Source: Paraburkholderia aromaticivorans (GTDB taxonomy: Bacteria > Pseudomonadota > Gammaproteobacteria > Burkholderiales > Burkholderiaceae). Taken from it: 64,000 bases of DNA. A program made the position numbers and the translations under genes. Shown here piece by piece: positions 32,334 through 41,002 of the stretch (the stretch's first letter is position 1; every line of letters begins with the position of its first letter). The stretch is taken from assembly GCF_012689525.1 (NCBI RefSeq), contig NZ_CP051516.1, forward strand, positions 1,798,001-1,862,000. Direction: 5' to 3'. The notes under the pieces were generated by a model, which was not told where the DNA came from, made no database searches, and saw nothing but the letters and a program-made list of their open reading frames with translations.

Positions 32334-33563
32334 ATGTATCTACAACCACGCCCCCTGCAAGCTGCCATGATCCCAAGCACAAATTCCAAGTTGCATGTGA
32401 TGCTGGACACAAATGTATTCATGTCGCAGTCGCGTTTTATTGCAAGCAAGGTCTCGAAGGTGATCAAAGACCCGTCGCATGCAGCACTCAATATCAGATG
32501 GGTCATACCAGAAATGGCTCAACTGGAACGCGAATATCAGTTTCGCCAAAAGCTTAAGCATGTGTTGGCGGCTGCAAAGGAGATGCCAGCGTTCTTCGTG
32601 AACACGTGGGTCGGAGACGCGGAAGCCCTGTACAAAGAGATTGCTCGTGTAGGTCAGAGCGAACTCGACGAGCTCGGCATCGCGGTCCGCCAGTGCGATC
32701 CTGCTAGGGTCGATTGGCGCAAGATCATGTCTTCCGCCGGGAGCCGGCTACCTCCCTTCGATCCGAATCCGGAAAACGAGAAGGGCTTCAAAGACGCGAT
32801 TGTTGCTGAGACTTTTGAGCAACTATGCGGCGATCTCCCTGCATATGGCGCAGAGAGCGCGATACTCGTCACTGACGATGGGCTTCTTGCCAGCCATGTT
32901 GCCTCCCGCAACTATCCTAACGGGAAGGTGATCCGGGGGTTAGACGCCCTGCAAAGCGAACTCAACTTTCTGGTGTCGGACATCCAGCCGGTGATGTTCG
33001 AAGATCTGCAAGAAAAGGCGAACGCGCTCATTGCAACCGCTGACGAGTTCTGGAGTAACGTCGCAGCACTTGCGCGCCCATGGGTTGATTTGAGTGCAGC
33101 GAACGACATAGGCTTCTCGTCCCAAATCAGCGGCGCTCTCTATTGGCCGCCTGTATTCCTTCGAAAAGAGATGGCGAGGGTGCTGTTTTCCTGCGTGTAC
33201 TCGGTCCAACGGACGGCACAGCGGTGGGTGTCGGACCAACATGTTGTGTCTCAGCCTGCAGCACCAGGACTGTTTGGCCTGTCTGCACCAGCGGGGCCCG
33301 CGACAGTTACCGCCCCGTTTGGATTTCATGACTGGCACTCTGGCCATGATTTCGACTCAATCCGTCACTACGGCTCGCACACAGTAGGAATCGCACCGCC
33401 GCCTATCTTTCCGGCCTACGCGGGACATCTCGAGACCTTGGCGCTTCCGCCAGTAAATTTCAATGTAACGTGGAGTGCGGATTACGCCGTTGACGCGGCA
33501 GCCAACGGCGCAACAATGTTATCGAATCCCCGCATTATCCTATTCGAACCGGCGACGGCATGA
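32334..33563 (+). CDS. PIN-domain (DUF4935-like) protein
   Basis: A 409-residue protein, or ~398 from the ATG at 32367. The N-terminal ~180 residues are a PIN-type nuclease domain: HVMLDTNVFM with the first Asp, a Glu-containing helix, GFKDAIVAETF and ILVTDDGLLASH with later acidic residues. DUF4935 proteins have this layout. The C-terminal half is unassigned. It lies alone between the early and late operons and ends at a strong terminator, typical of an accessory gene. RNase, possibly defensive, is inferred. Confidence 0.65.
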   Translation: MYLQPRPLQAAMIPSTNSKLHVMLDTNVFMSQSRFIASKVSKVIKDPSHAALNIRWVIPEMAQLEREYQFRQKLKHVLAAAKEMPAFFVNTWVGDAEALYKEIARVGQSELDELGIAVRQCDPARVDWRKIMSSAGSRLPPFDPNPENEKGFKDAIVAETFEQLCGDLPAYGAESAILVTDDGLLASHVASRNYPNGKVIRGLDALQSELNFLVSDIQPVMFEDLQEKANALIATADEFWSNVAALARPWVDLSAANDIGFSSQISGALYWPPVFLRKEMARVLFSCVYSVQRTAQRWVSDQHVVSQPAAPGLFGLSAPAGPATVTAPFGFHDWHSGHDFDSIRHYGSHTVGIAPPPIFPAYAGHLETLALPPVNFNVTWSADYAVDAAANGATMLSNPRIILFEPATA

Positions 33564-33681
33564 ATGACCATCGGGGTAGTCGAGCCGGCAGACGGCAGCG
33601 CTCGCGATGATTTCTCTTGACCGGTATGATTTTCTCTCACAGAATACGCTTCAACCTGACACTGTGAACAAGTGTCTCCAA

Positions 33682-33716
33682 AGCCTCGAGCCCTCACGGA
33701 CTCGGGGCTTTTTTTC
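33682..33716 (+). terminator. rho-independent terminator after the PIN gene
   Basis: AGCCTCGAG (33682-33690) pairs with CTCGGGGCT (33701-33709), with one G-U pair, a 10-nt loop and a run of seven or eight T. It separates the PIN unit from the convergent gene at 33741. Confidence 0.8.
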
Positions 33717-33740
33717 TTTGGCTATAGCCACTAGCACGTG

Positions 33741-34058
33741 TCAGGCGAACCCGAATGACGGCGGCGTAACGCCCTCAGCTACGATTGCGCTGAGTTCTGC
33801 AAGAACAGCACGAACATCGGCATACGTCGCGTCGCCGCTGCCGCCCATGCCATTCGCGGTGGTCCTAATCGGGATCGGCCTGGGCCAGCGATTCTCGGAA
33901 ACGCCGCTCATCGCCTCCTTTGCGAGATCAAGCAGTGCATTCAAGCGCTCGGCGTAATACTTCGATACCTGCGCCTCGCGTTCTTTTGCCGACATCTTGG
34001 CAAAAGTGTCCAAAGCGCCAGTGATTTGGGGATGCAATTCGTCTGCAGTGGTTGCCAT
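33741..34058 (-). CDS. hypothetical phage protein on the opposite strand
   Basis: A 105-residue product starting MATTADELHPQITGALDTFA, largely helical, ending in a Pro/Gly-rich segment. GAGG precedes the ATG at 34058. It is convergent with the PIN gene. No family is recognised. Confidence 0.55.
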   Translation of the reverse strand: MATTADELHPQITGALDTFAKMSAKEREAQVSKYYAERLNALLDLAKEAMSGVSENRWPRPIPIRTTANGMGGSGDATYADVRAVLAELSAIVAEGVTPPSFGFA

Positions 34059-34194
34059 ATATGCCTCGACGTTGTTGATGGACGCAGAAGTTCGGGACGA
34101 GCCCCGCGAATTCAAGACGCGAAAACGCCGGCGGTACTCAACGCTTTCACCGATTGACGTATCTCTAAGTCGCGAAATTTCATTTCGATTCCCG

Positions 34195-34270
34195 TGCGGG
34201 TGCACGCCACCGGCAGACCATCATGCTCATAACCCGAGAGCATCAGGTTCGACTTCTGCCCCCGCAACCA
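34195..34270 (+). tRNA. tRNA-Met(CAT)-like gene, degenerate
   Basis: A 76-nt stretch has tRNA hallmarks: acceptor TGCGGG pairing with CCCGCA, anticodon loop CTCATAA (CAT) at the correct distance, GGTTCGA in the T-loop and an encoded CCA end. The 3' half resembles initiator tRNA-Met. However, the D-stem does not pair, the anticodon stem has two mismatches, and the T-stem is imperfect. It may be a decayed tRNA or a tRNA-like element upstream of the late genes. Confidence 0.4.
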
Positions 34271-34307
34271 ATTGCTGCATGCCGCACGAATCACGAGAAG
34301 GCGAGCG

Positions 34308-34562
34308 ATGAACAGACCGAAGTCCAAGGGCGTCGCGCCCAAGATCGCGCGCCCGCGCCTCGGTGAAAGCGTCATGGTGCGGGCCCCGTTCTTTGTGAAG
34401 CCGACGGTCAGCCTCGTAATCGGCCTGCATGAGCAAGACACGAACGATATCGCTGTGCAGGCGTTTCCCCTTGGTCGTGATTCGCTGCAGATTCCCGCGA
34501 TTCCCCTCTTCGATGCGGAACCCGACGCGAGCGTTCGCTCCGCAGCATGGCCGGCGCAATAG
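34308..34562 (+). CDS. hypothetical phage protein at start of late operon
   Basis: An 84-residue product starting MNRPKSKGVAPKIARPRLGE, with AAGGCGAG before the ATG. The middle VKPTVSLVIGLHEQD looks like a beta strand. It overlaps the next gene by 16 bases. No family is recognised; a late structural or regulatory role is possible. Confidence 0.5.
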   Translation: MNRPKSKGVAPKIARPRLGESVMVRAPFFVKPTVSLVIGLHEQDTNDIAVQAFPLGRDSLQIPAIPLFDAEPDASVRSAAWPAQ

Positions 34563-35224
34563 CGATCCGCGTTTCGTCGAACGCCAACGCCCTCGCGCGC
34601 GGCCTCGACGACTTCATCAAGCGGCAGCTGCCGTTCGCGATCGCACAGGGTGTCAACAAGACGGCTCAGCGCGTGGCGGAGGGCGAGAGCGACAACATCG
34701 TTCAGACGCTCAAGAATCCAACGCCGTTCACACGCAAGTCGGTTGGCGTCCGGCGTGCCAGAAAGGGCTCGCCGACGGCAGTCGTGTTCATGAAGGACAC
34801 CACTGCGAGCTATCTGCAGCCGTACGAAACCGGCGGTGTGCACAAGCTGCCCGGTACGGCGCTGCTGAACCCGAAAGACACCGCTCTCAACCAGTACGGC
34901 CAATTGCCACGCGGCATCATGGCCAAGCTGCGCGGCCGCAAAGACATCTACATCGGCGTGATCAAGACAGCCAAGGGCAGCATCAACGGTGTGTGGCAGC
35001 GCCTCGATGTTTCTCGCAATGGCGGTGTGCGAAAGAAGCGCGTCGCGCGCGGTGGTCTGTACGACAAGCACCTCGGTGCGTTGAAGCTGCTCATTCGTTT
35101 CGGCGACGCGCTGCCGGTGAAGAAGCAACTGAACTGGGGCAGCAGCGCGAAGCGGATCGTCGACCAGTGGATCGACCGCGACCTCGCCGAGGCCCTCGCA
35201 TCGGCGCGCAGGACGGCGCGGTGA
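34547..35224 (+). CDS. phage structural protein, minor tail Z-like
   Basis: A 225-residue basic protein (FIKRQLPFAIAQGVNKTAQR, then PFTRKSVGVRRA). It resembles the gpZ/HK97-gp10-like group of head-tail or tail-completion proteins. Its place before the terminase is unusual for that function but known in Mu-like and lambda-like mosaics. The assignment is tentative. Confidence 0.5.
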   Translation: MAGAIAIRVSSNANALARGLDDFIKRQLPFAIAQGVNKTAQRVAEGESDNIVQTLKNPTPFTRKSVGVRRARKGSPTAVVFMKDTTASYLQPYETGGVHKLPGTALLNPKDTALNQYGQLPRGIMAKLRGRKDIYIGVIKTAKGSINGVWQRLDVSRNGGVRKKRVARGGLYDKHLGALKLLIRFGDALPVKKQLNWGSSAKRIVDQWIDRDLAEALASARRTAR

Positions 35225-35355
35225 GCCGAGGGTGCACCCCGGGGAGGGTGGCCCGGCGCGGGCGCCCGTACCTTTCAGGGTCCTTCCGGCGGGTCGCGAA
35301 ATACGCGGGCATTGCGCGCGCCCGTTTTTCCCGTTCCATTGGGTAAAAAAAAACC

Positions 35356-35487
35356 GTTACACGTTACACCTATGGCGGAATCAAACGCAGCGCAAAGCCA
35401 CGCGGCGTCTGGGAAGCGTGGTGTAACGCAGGGCGCGCGCAAACCTCGGGGAAAGGAGCAGGCCGTTACACCAGCCGCCGTTACACC
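35356..35487. repeat. GTTACACC repeats around the small terminase gene start (candidate cos/pac)
   Basis: GTTACAC(C/G) occurs at 35356, 35363, 35465 and 35480 on the plus strand and once inverted at 35420-35427. Five copies in 132 bases at the 5' end of the small terminase gene recall the R sites bound by lambda gpNu1. The cleavage site itself is not identified; the ~147-base gap before the gene is the likely place. Confidence 0.5.
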
Positions 35488-36082
35488 GGCGGGCGCCGAT
35501 GGGATGATCGGCAAGGCGGCCCTTTGTGAGTCGTTGGGGTGGACGCGGCCGAAGCTGGACCGTCGGCTCGAGAGCGACGAAAACTTTCCGATCGCGCAGC
35601 GCGGGACTCGCGCCGGCGGTTGGGTTTTCGATCTCGCCGCGGTGCGCACGTACCTCGAGAGCGGAGCGCGCGCTCCGGCGCCAGCGGCGGCGAACTCGCA
35701 TTTTGATCAGCGCACCGATCCGAAGGCCTCGGGTAATCCGTACCCAGGCGCGAAGTACTCCGTTGTCCCGCCGGCCGGTGTCGAACCAGTCGTGCATGCC
35801 GGCGAACAGTCCGCGCGTCAGCGGCGCGACGCCGTGCAGGCCGAGATCCTCGAAGACAAGCTGCGTCGCGATCGAGGCGAGCTCGTGCAGGCGGAGGTGA
35901 TGCGCCAGGTGATCACCAAGATGCTTGTGCACCTCGGCAAGGGTCTCGACCGTTTGGCCGATCAGGTAGTCGACAAGCTGGGATTGCCGGAGTCGAACGC
36001 CGACGACATCCGGGATCTGACGGACGACCTGCGCGCAACGATGGTCGACGAGCTGAACGTGTTGCTGGGTCCCGATGCTTGA
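35372..36082 (+). CDS. small terminase subunit (DUF1441/Nu1-like)
   Basis: A 236-residue protein. The segment IGKAALCESLGWTRPKLDRR followed by GGWVFDLAAVRTYL is a winged-helix DNA-recognition domain as in gpNu1/DUF1441. A Pro/Ala-rich linker and an acidic helical C-terminus for contact with the large subunit follow. It overlaps gene A by eight bases. DNA binding at the repeats around its own start is inferred. Confidence 0.8.
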   Translation: MAESNAAQSHAASGKRGVTQGARKPRGKEQAVTPAAVTPAGADGMIGKAALCESLGWTRPKLDRRLESDENFPIAQRGTRAGGWVFDLAAVRTYLESGARAPAPAAANSHFDQRTDPKASGNPYPGAKYSVVPPAGVEPVVHAGEQSARQRRDAVQAEILEDKLRRDRGELVQAEVMRQVITKMLVHLGKGLDRLADQVVDKLGLPESNADDIRDLTDDLRATMVDELNVLLGPDA

Positions 36083-38168
36083 GAACGCATACGCCGACGC
36101 GTACCAGATCGCGCGCGAGGCGCTAGCGGCATTCATACCGCCGAAGCGCGAGACGGTTGCCCAGTACGCCGCGATGAATCGCCGGCTGTCCAATCAGGGC
36201 GGTGGTTTCGTCGGGCGCTGGCACCACGAGAAAGCGCCGTATCTCGTCGCGCCGATGGAGACGCTCACCCGACTCGACTACCTGACGACGGTGATCGTCG
36301 GGCCGGGCCAGTCGGGCAAAACTGAGGTTGCGCAGAACTGGTTGCTCAAGTCGGTCGCGAACGACCCGGGCGACATGCTCTGGTATATGCAGACCGATCC
36401 GGGCCTCGAGGCATTCGTCAAGAGCCGGATCAACACGCAGATCAACAGCCATCCAGAGATGGCGATGCGGCTCGGTTCGAAGCCCGTCGACGACTCGTTG
36501 CACTACAAGATGTTCGACGGCATGCACGTCGAATTTCTGTCGGCGAACGACAACAACCTGATCAACAAGTCGGCGCCGCGGATCGTGGCCGACGAGGTCG
36601 ATGCATATCCGGAGTCGCTCGGCGACATTAAGGCGGTGCTGGACGTGCGGCGCCAGACCTTCGGCCGCCAGTCGATGCTGCTGGCGATGAGCCACCCGGA
36701 CCGTGCACGCGGGATGGTTCCGGAGCGTGACTGGACCGCCGGCATCATGGCCCTGTATGGCGACAGCGATCGCCGCGTGTGGTATTGGCCATGTCCGCAC
36801 TGCGGCGCGTGGTCAAGCCCGGTGCCGATCGCAGCGCGCTATATGGTGCTGCACTACCAGGACGATTGGAGCCTCGACGAGATCCAGGAGAAGGCGCGGC
36901 TTATCTGCCCCGTGAACGGCTGCCTGATTGAGGACCGCGAACGCCGCGCCATGAATCTCGCCGCGTATCGGTCTCCGTTCGGCGGGTGGGTTGGCGACGG
37001 CCAGGAGATCTCGCAAGAGGGCGTCGTGACCGGCGATCTGGCGGCGCGCGACAGTGCTGGCTTCTGGATCGTCGGCGCAATGTCGCCGTTTATCCTGGGC
37101 GGCATCGGCGGCCTCGCCCGTGCGAAAGCGAAAGCAGAGCGCGAGTACGAGATCGACGGCGATGACAAGACGCTTCGTCAGGTCGTCGCCAAGCAATGGG
37201 GCTTTCTGTATTCGCCCAAGCGCGGCACAGGATCGATCGACGCGAATGTGCTTGCGGAGCGCGCCGAGGCTGCGCTCAAGCTGGCAGAAATTCCCGAGGG
37301 CGTGCGCTTCCTGACGGCCGGCGTCGATGCAAACGGCGGCCGGTTCGAGTGGTTGGTGCGCGGCTGGGGCATGAACGGCGAGAGCTGGGTGATCGAGAAA
37401 GGTCGTCTTCTCGGCGATCCCGCGACGAACGCCGACGATTGGGATCAACTGCTCGAGATCGTCACGCGGACCTACCCGCTTTCGGACGGTAGCCGCCGGC
37501 GGATGCCGATCCGCGCTTTCGGTTTCGACAGCGGCGGTGAAGCGGGCGTGACGCAGCAGGCGTATTCCGCATGGCGCCGCTGGCGAAAATTGGACGGGGT
37601 TGTGCGTCTGATCGGCAAGATCGCCGGACGCGATGCGTGGACTGTGCTACCCACCAAGGGCGCCAGTGCGCTGCTCGCACAGCGGCTGGTGGTGACGTAT
37701 CCGGACACGGCGCGCAAATCGAATCGCGCGGCCGCCGGCGGTACCGTCCCCGTCGCACAGTTCAACCCGAACAGCTTCAAGGATGATCTTTCCGGCCAAC
37801 TGCAGAAAGCGGATGTCGGTGAGTGGTACGTGCATTTCCCGTACGCGTTGCGGTCTCCCGAAGAACCTCACCTCTGGTTCGAGCAACTGACCGCTGAGAC
37901 GCGCATGAAGAACGGGCGCTGGGAAAAGTCCATCAAGAGCCGGCGCAACGAGACGCTCGACCTGATGGTCCTCACGCACGTGATGGCGCACCTCCACGGC
38001 CTTGCGCAGATCGATTGGGCGAAGCCCCCTTCGTGGGCGGCGCCGTGGGACACGAATTCATCCCTGATCGCAGGATCAGCCGCAGTGGTGCCGAGCGCGC
38101 CTCAGTCGACGTCGAGTCCTGGCACCGGTCAGCAGACGTCGAAATCCGCAGTTCACCGTTTCCGCTAA
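36075..38168 (+). CDS. large terminase subunit (lambda gpA family)
   Basis: A 697-residue packaging motor and nuclease. Walker A is GPGQSGKT (residues 76-83) and Walker B is IVADE (Asp-Glu at 173-174). Cys pairs (CPHCG near 236 and CPVNGC) lie between the ATPase and nuclease halves. The C-terminal nuclease region starts around TAGVDANGGRFEWLVRGW. Length and order match gpA. It cuts the concatemer at cos and pumps DNA into the prohead. Confidence 0.95.
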   Translation: MLENAYADAYQIAREALAAFIPPKRETVAQYAAMNRRLSNQGGGFVGRWHHEKAPYLVAPMETLTRLDYLTTVIVGPGQSGKTEVAQNWLLKSVANDPGDMLWYMQTDPGLEAFVKSRINTQINSHPEMAMRLGSKPVDDSLHYKMFDGMHVEFLSANDNNLINKSAPRIVADEVDAYPESLGDIKAVLDVRRQTFGRQSMLLAMSHPDRARGMVPERDWTAGIMALYGDSDRRVWYWPCPHCGAWSSPVPIAARYMVLHYQDDWSLDEIQEKARLICPVNGCLIEDRERRAMNLAAYRSPFGGWVGDGQEISQEGVVTGDLAARDSAGFWIVGAMSPFILGGIGGLARAKAKAEREYEIDGDDKTLRQVVAKQWGFLYSPKRGTGSIDANVLAERAEAALKLAEIPEGVRFLTAGVDANGGRFEWLVRGWGMNGESWVIEKGRLLGDPATNADDWDQLLEIVTRTYPLSDGSRRRMPIRAFGFDSGGEAGVTQQAYSAWRRWRKLDGVVRLIGKIAGRDAWTVLPTKGASALLAQRLVVTYPDTARKSNRAAAGGTVPVAQFNPNSFKDDLSGQLQKADVGEWYVHFPYALRSPEEPHLWFEQLTAETRMKNGRWEKSIKSRRNETLDLMVLTHVMAHLHGLAQIDWAKPPSWAAPWDTNSSLIAGSAAVVPSAPQSTSSPGTGQQTSKSAVHRFR

Positions 38169-38173
38169 ATCCA

Positions 38174-38443
38174 ATGGCCACTACCGATCTCAGCTCGCCG
38201 TATTACGGCATGAGCGATGCGCAGCTGCAGGCCGCGCTCGTCTCGGCGCAGCAGGCCTATATCGATCTGCGGACGGGTAAGAAGCTGGTCACCGTCTCGT
38301 ACGCGCAAGGCGGCGGCGCGCGCAGCGCGACGTTCCAGCAGACCGACATGGCGAACCTGCGCATGTTGATCGCTGAGCTGCAGCAGGCACTCAACCCGGG
38401 CGTGCGCATCAGTCACCGCCGCTACATCACGCCGGTGTTCTGA
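38174..38443 (+). CDS. head-tail joining protein (gpW family)
   Basis: An 89-residue product starting MATTDLSSPYYGMSDAQLQA, the size and helical pattern of lambda gpW, ending with RYITPVF. It overlaps the portal gene at ATGA. gpW completes the connector below the portal after DNA packaging. Confidence 0.8.
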   Translation: MATTDLSSPYYGMSDAQLQAALVSAQQAYIDLRTGKKLVTVSYAQGGGARSATFQQTDMANLRMLIAELQQALNPGVRISHRRYITPVF

Positions 38444-40095
38444 TGAGCAAAGAAATCACGCTCGTCGACGCGGGCGGAAATCCGATCCGCCGTGCGCGCG
38501 CCGACTATCCGAACGGCATGCCGCTGCGGAGTCAGGTCGGGGCCTCGTTTTTCCCGTATCAGGCTGCGGAGTGGCAGACGCAGGAGATGGGGGCGTGGCT
38601 GCCATGGATACGCTCGCCCGACGCCGAGATCACCCAGTTTCGCGATCGCATGGTCGCGCGCTCGCGCGATCAAGTTCGCAATGACGGTCGCTCGAGCGGC
38701 GGCATCACCCGGATCCTCGACAGCGCGATCGGCGCGTCGCTACGCCTGTCCGCTGCGCCTGACTATCGCGCATTGCGCCTCATTAGCGGCGCGAAGTTCG
38801 ATATCCAGTGGGCGAAGGAATTCGCGAGTGCTGCCGAGGCGCGCTGGCGCATGTTCTCGAACGACCTGAATCGTTACAACGACGTGTCGAGGCAGCTCAC
38901 CGTGTCGCAGCAGCTGCGTCTGGCGCTGCGCCACAAGCTGATTGACGGAGAGAATCTGGTCGTCAACTACTGGAAGCCCGAGCGCGTTGGTCGCGGTGCT
39001 GCACAGTATGCGACCTCCTTTCTGGTCGTGGATCCGGACCGTCTGTCGAACCCCATGCAGATGCTGGACACGAAGCACCTGCGTGGTGGGGTCGAGGTCG
39101 ACGACGACGGTGTGCCGATCGCGTATCACATTCGCAAGGCGCACCAGAACGACTGGTACAACGCCGTCGAGAGCATGGAATGGGAGCGCGTCGAGCGAGA
39201 AGATGACGATGGCTGGCGGCGCGTCATTCACGACTACGACCGCGATCGCGCCGGGCAGAACCGCGGAATCGGCGTGTTCATTCCCGTGCTCGCGCACGCG
39301 AAGATGCTAGCGCGCTATTACGGCATCGAACTGCAGGCGGCAGCTCTCGCCGCATCGATCGGCACGTATGTCACCAGCCCATACGATCCTGCTGAAGTGC
39401 AGGACGCAGTAGCTGGCGATCAGGAGCTCAAGTTCTATCAGAGTCTACGGAAGGACTGGAACGACGAGCGACCGGCGATGTTCAACGGCGTGCGCGTGCC
39501 GGCGCTGGCTCCAGGCGAAGACATCAAGTCGGTCGCATCGGACCATCCTCATAACGGCTTTACCGAGTTCGTGCATGAGATGCAGGGTTGCGTCGCTTCG
39601 GCGCTCGGCGTCCCGATTGAACAGGTGACGCAGGACTGGTCGCGGAGCAACTACTCGAACATGCGCGGCTCGATGCTCGAGGGGTGGAAGACATTGATCC
39701 GGCGTCGTCTGGATTTTTCTGCCGGCACGGCGACGCCGATGTATGCGGTGTGGCTTCGCGAGTCGATGGAGAACGACGAGCTGCCTTTGCCGAAGGGCGC
39801 ACCCGACTTCCTGGAAGCTGCCACAGCCTACGCGGCCTGTTCGTGGCTTGGACCCGCGCGCGGGTGGGTTGACCCGGTCAAGGAACCGCAAGGCTCCATT
39901 CTCAAGATGGACGCGGCGCTCACGACGCTCAAGCAGGAAGCCGCCGAGCAGGGTCTGGACTGGGAGGAAGTAATCGACCAGCGTCAGATCGAAATCGAGG
40001 CTTTCAAGAAACGCGGCATGCCTCTGCCCGAGTGGGGCGGAGGCGAACTTGCTTCGCGCACCGACGAACCTCCTGAAGAGCCGAAGGCGGCATGA
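38443..40095 (+). CDS. portal protein (lambda gpB family)
   Basis: A 550-residue portal. QEMGAWLPWIRSPDAEITQF lies near residue 48-67, and the family segment LRLALRHKLIDGENLVVNYW near 155-175. The C-terminal helix region (DWEEVIDQRQIEIEAFKKRG) is followed by an acidic tail. Twelve copies would form the DNA channel. It overlaps gpW and the protease gene. A shortened relative lies at 25400. Confidence 0.95.
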   Translation: MSKEITLVDAGGNPIRRARADYPNGMPLRSQVGASFFPYQAAEWQTQEMGAWLPWIRSPDAEITQFRDRMVARSRDQVRNDGRSSGGITRILDSAIGASLRLSAAPDYRALRLISGAKFDIQWAKEFASAAEARWRMFSNDLNRYNDVSRQLTVSQQLRLALRHKLIDGENLVVNYWKPERVGRGAAQYATSFLVVDPDRLSNPMQMLDTKHLRGGVEVDDDGVPIAYHIRKAHQNDWYNAVESMEWERVEREDDDGWRRVIHDYDRDRAGQNRGIGVFIPVLAHAKMLARYYGIELQAAALAASIGTYVTSPYDPAEVQDAVAGDQELKFYQSLRKDWNDERPAMFNGVRVPALAPGEDIKSVASDHPHNGFTEFVHEMQGCVASALGVPIEQVTQDWSRSNYSNMRGSMLEGWKTLIRRRLDFSAGTATPMYAVWLRESMENDELPLPKGAPDFLEAATAYAACSWLGPARGWVDPVKEPQGSILKMDAALTTLKQEAAEQGLDWEEVIDQRQIEIEAFKKRGMPLPEWGGGELASRTDEPPEEPKAA

Positions 40096-40976
40096 TCAAC
40101 TATCCTCACCTGGCCACGCGGCTTTTCAATGTGCCGATCGCGATCCTGCCGCATAAGGCTGAAGTCGTGATGGCAGCCCTTGCAGACCGATTCGGCATCT
40201 CGCATCTCTTTCGCGGTGACGGCTCGTCCCTCGAGCTGGCAAACGGCGGCGCGCGCGCGTTTCTCGACGCAGAGGACGAGAGCGAGGAAGCATCGTACAA
40301 GCCCTACGACGTGGCACAAGGCGTCGCGCGCATTCCGATCGAAGGCACGCTGGTGCACAAGCTCGGGACGCTCGAGCCATATTCCGGCATGACCGGCTAT
40401 GACGGCATCCGCGCGCTGCTGAGCATGGCGCTGGGAGATCCGGACGTGCGCGCGATCATGCTCGATATCGATTCTCCGGGCGGCGAGGTGGCGGGATGCT
40501 TCGACCTGGTCGACGCGATCTACGACGCCCGCGGACGGAAGCCGATCTGGGCCGTGCTCACCGAGAGCGCCTACTCGGCTGCATATGCGATCGCGAGCGC
40601 GGCCGACCGGATCATCGTCCCGCGCACCGGTGGCACCGGCAGCGTCGGCGTGATCTGCATGCACGTCGACATGTCGCAGGCACTTTCAAAGGCGGGAATC
40701 GACGTCACGCTCATCCACTACGGCGCAAAAAAAGCCGACGGCAATGAGTTCAATCCGTTGTCAAAAGATGCGCTCTCCCGCTTTCAGTCCGACGTCAACA
40801 AGATGGGAGAGATCTTCGTCAAGACTGTCGCCCGCAATCGCGATCTCAAGACGGCCATCGTGCGTGACACGGAGGCCGGCACTTTTCTCGGCGCCGCCGG
40901 CGTCGATATCGGCTTCGCCGATGCCGTCATGGCACCGGATGAAGCTTTCGCGTCCCTGCTCGAAGAGCTGGGCTGA
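40092..40976 (+). CDS. head maturation S49-family peptidase (gpC-like)
   Basis: A 294-residue SppA/S49-type serine protease. The conserved DIDSPGGEVAGCF lies near residues 120-132, and the nucleophile Ser is in ESAYSAAYAIASAADRI (~160-175). IHYGAKKADGNEFNPLS carries the Lys of the dyad. As in lambda gpC it should process the prohead. The C-terminal scaffold part of gpC is not in this protein but in the next gene. Confidence 0.9.
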   Translation: MINYPHLATRLFNVPIAILPHKAEVVMAALADRFGISHLFRGDGSSLELANGGARAFLDAEDESEEASYKPYDVAQGVARIPIEGTLVHKLGTLEPYSGMTGYDGIRALLSMALGDPDVRAIMLDIDSPGGEVAGCFDLVDAIYDARGRKPIWAVLTESAYSAAYAIASAADRIIVPRTGGTGSVGVICMHVDMSQALSKAGIDVTLIHYGAKKADGNEFNPLSKDALSRFQSDVNKMGEIFVKTVARNRDLKTAIVRDTEAGTFLGAAGVDIGFADAVMAPDEAFASLLEELG

Positions 40977-41002
40977 TTCATCCCACCAACAGGGTAAATC
41001 CA

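Noticed and set aside
34112..35128. Minus-strand ORF of 338 codons opposite the early late-operon genes
   Set aside because: Antisense of the structural gene at 34547 and across the tRNA-like element; His/Arg-rich and without motifs.
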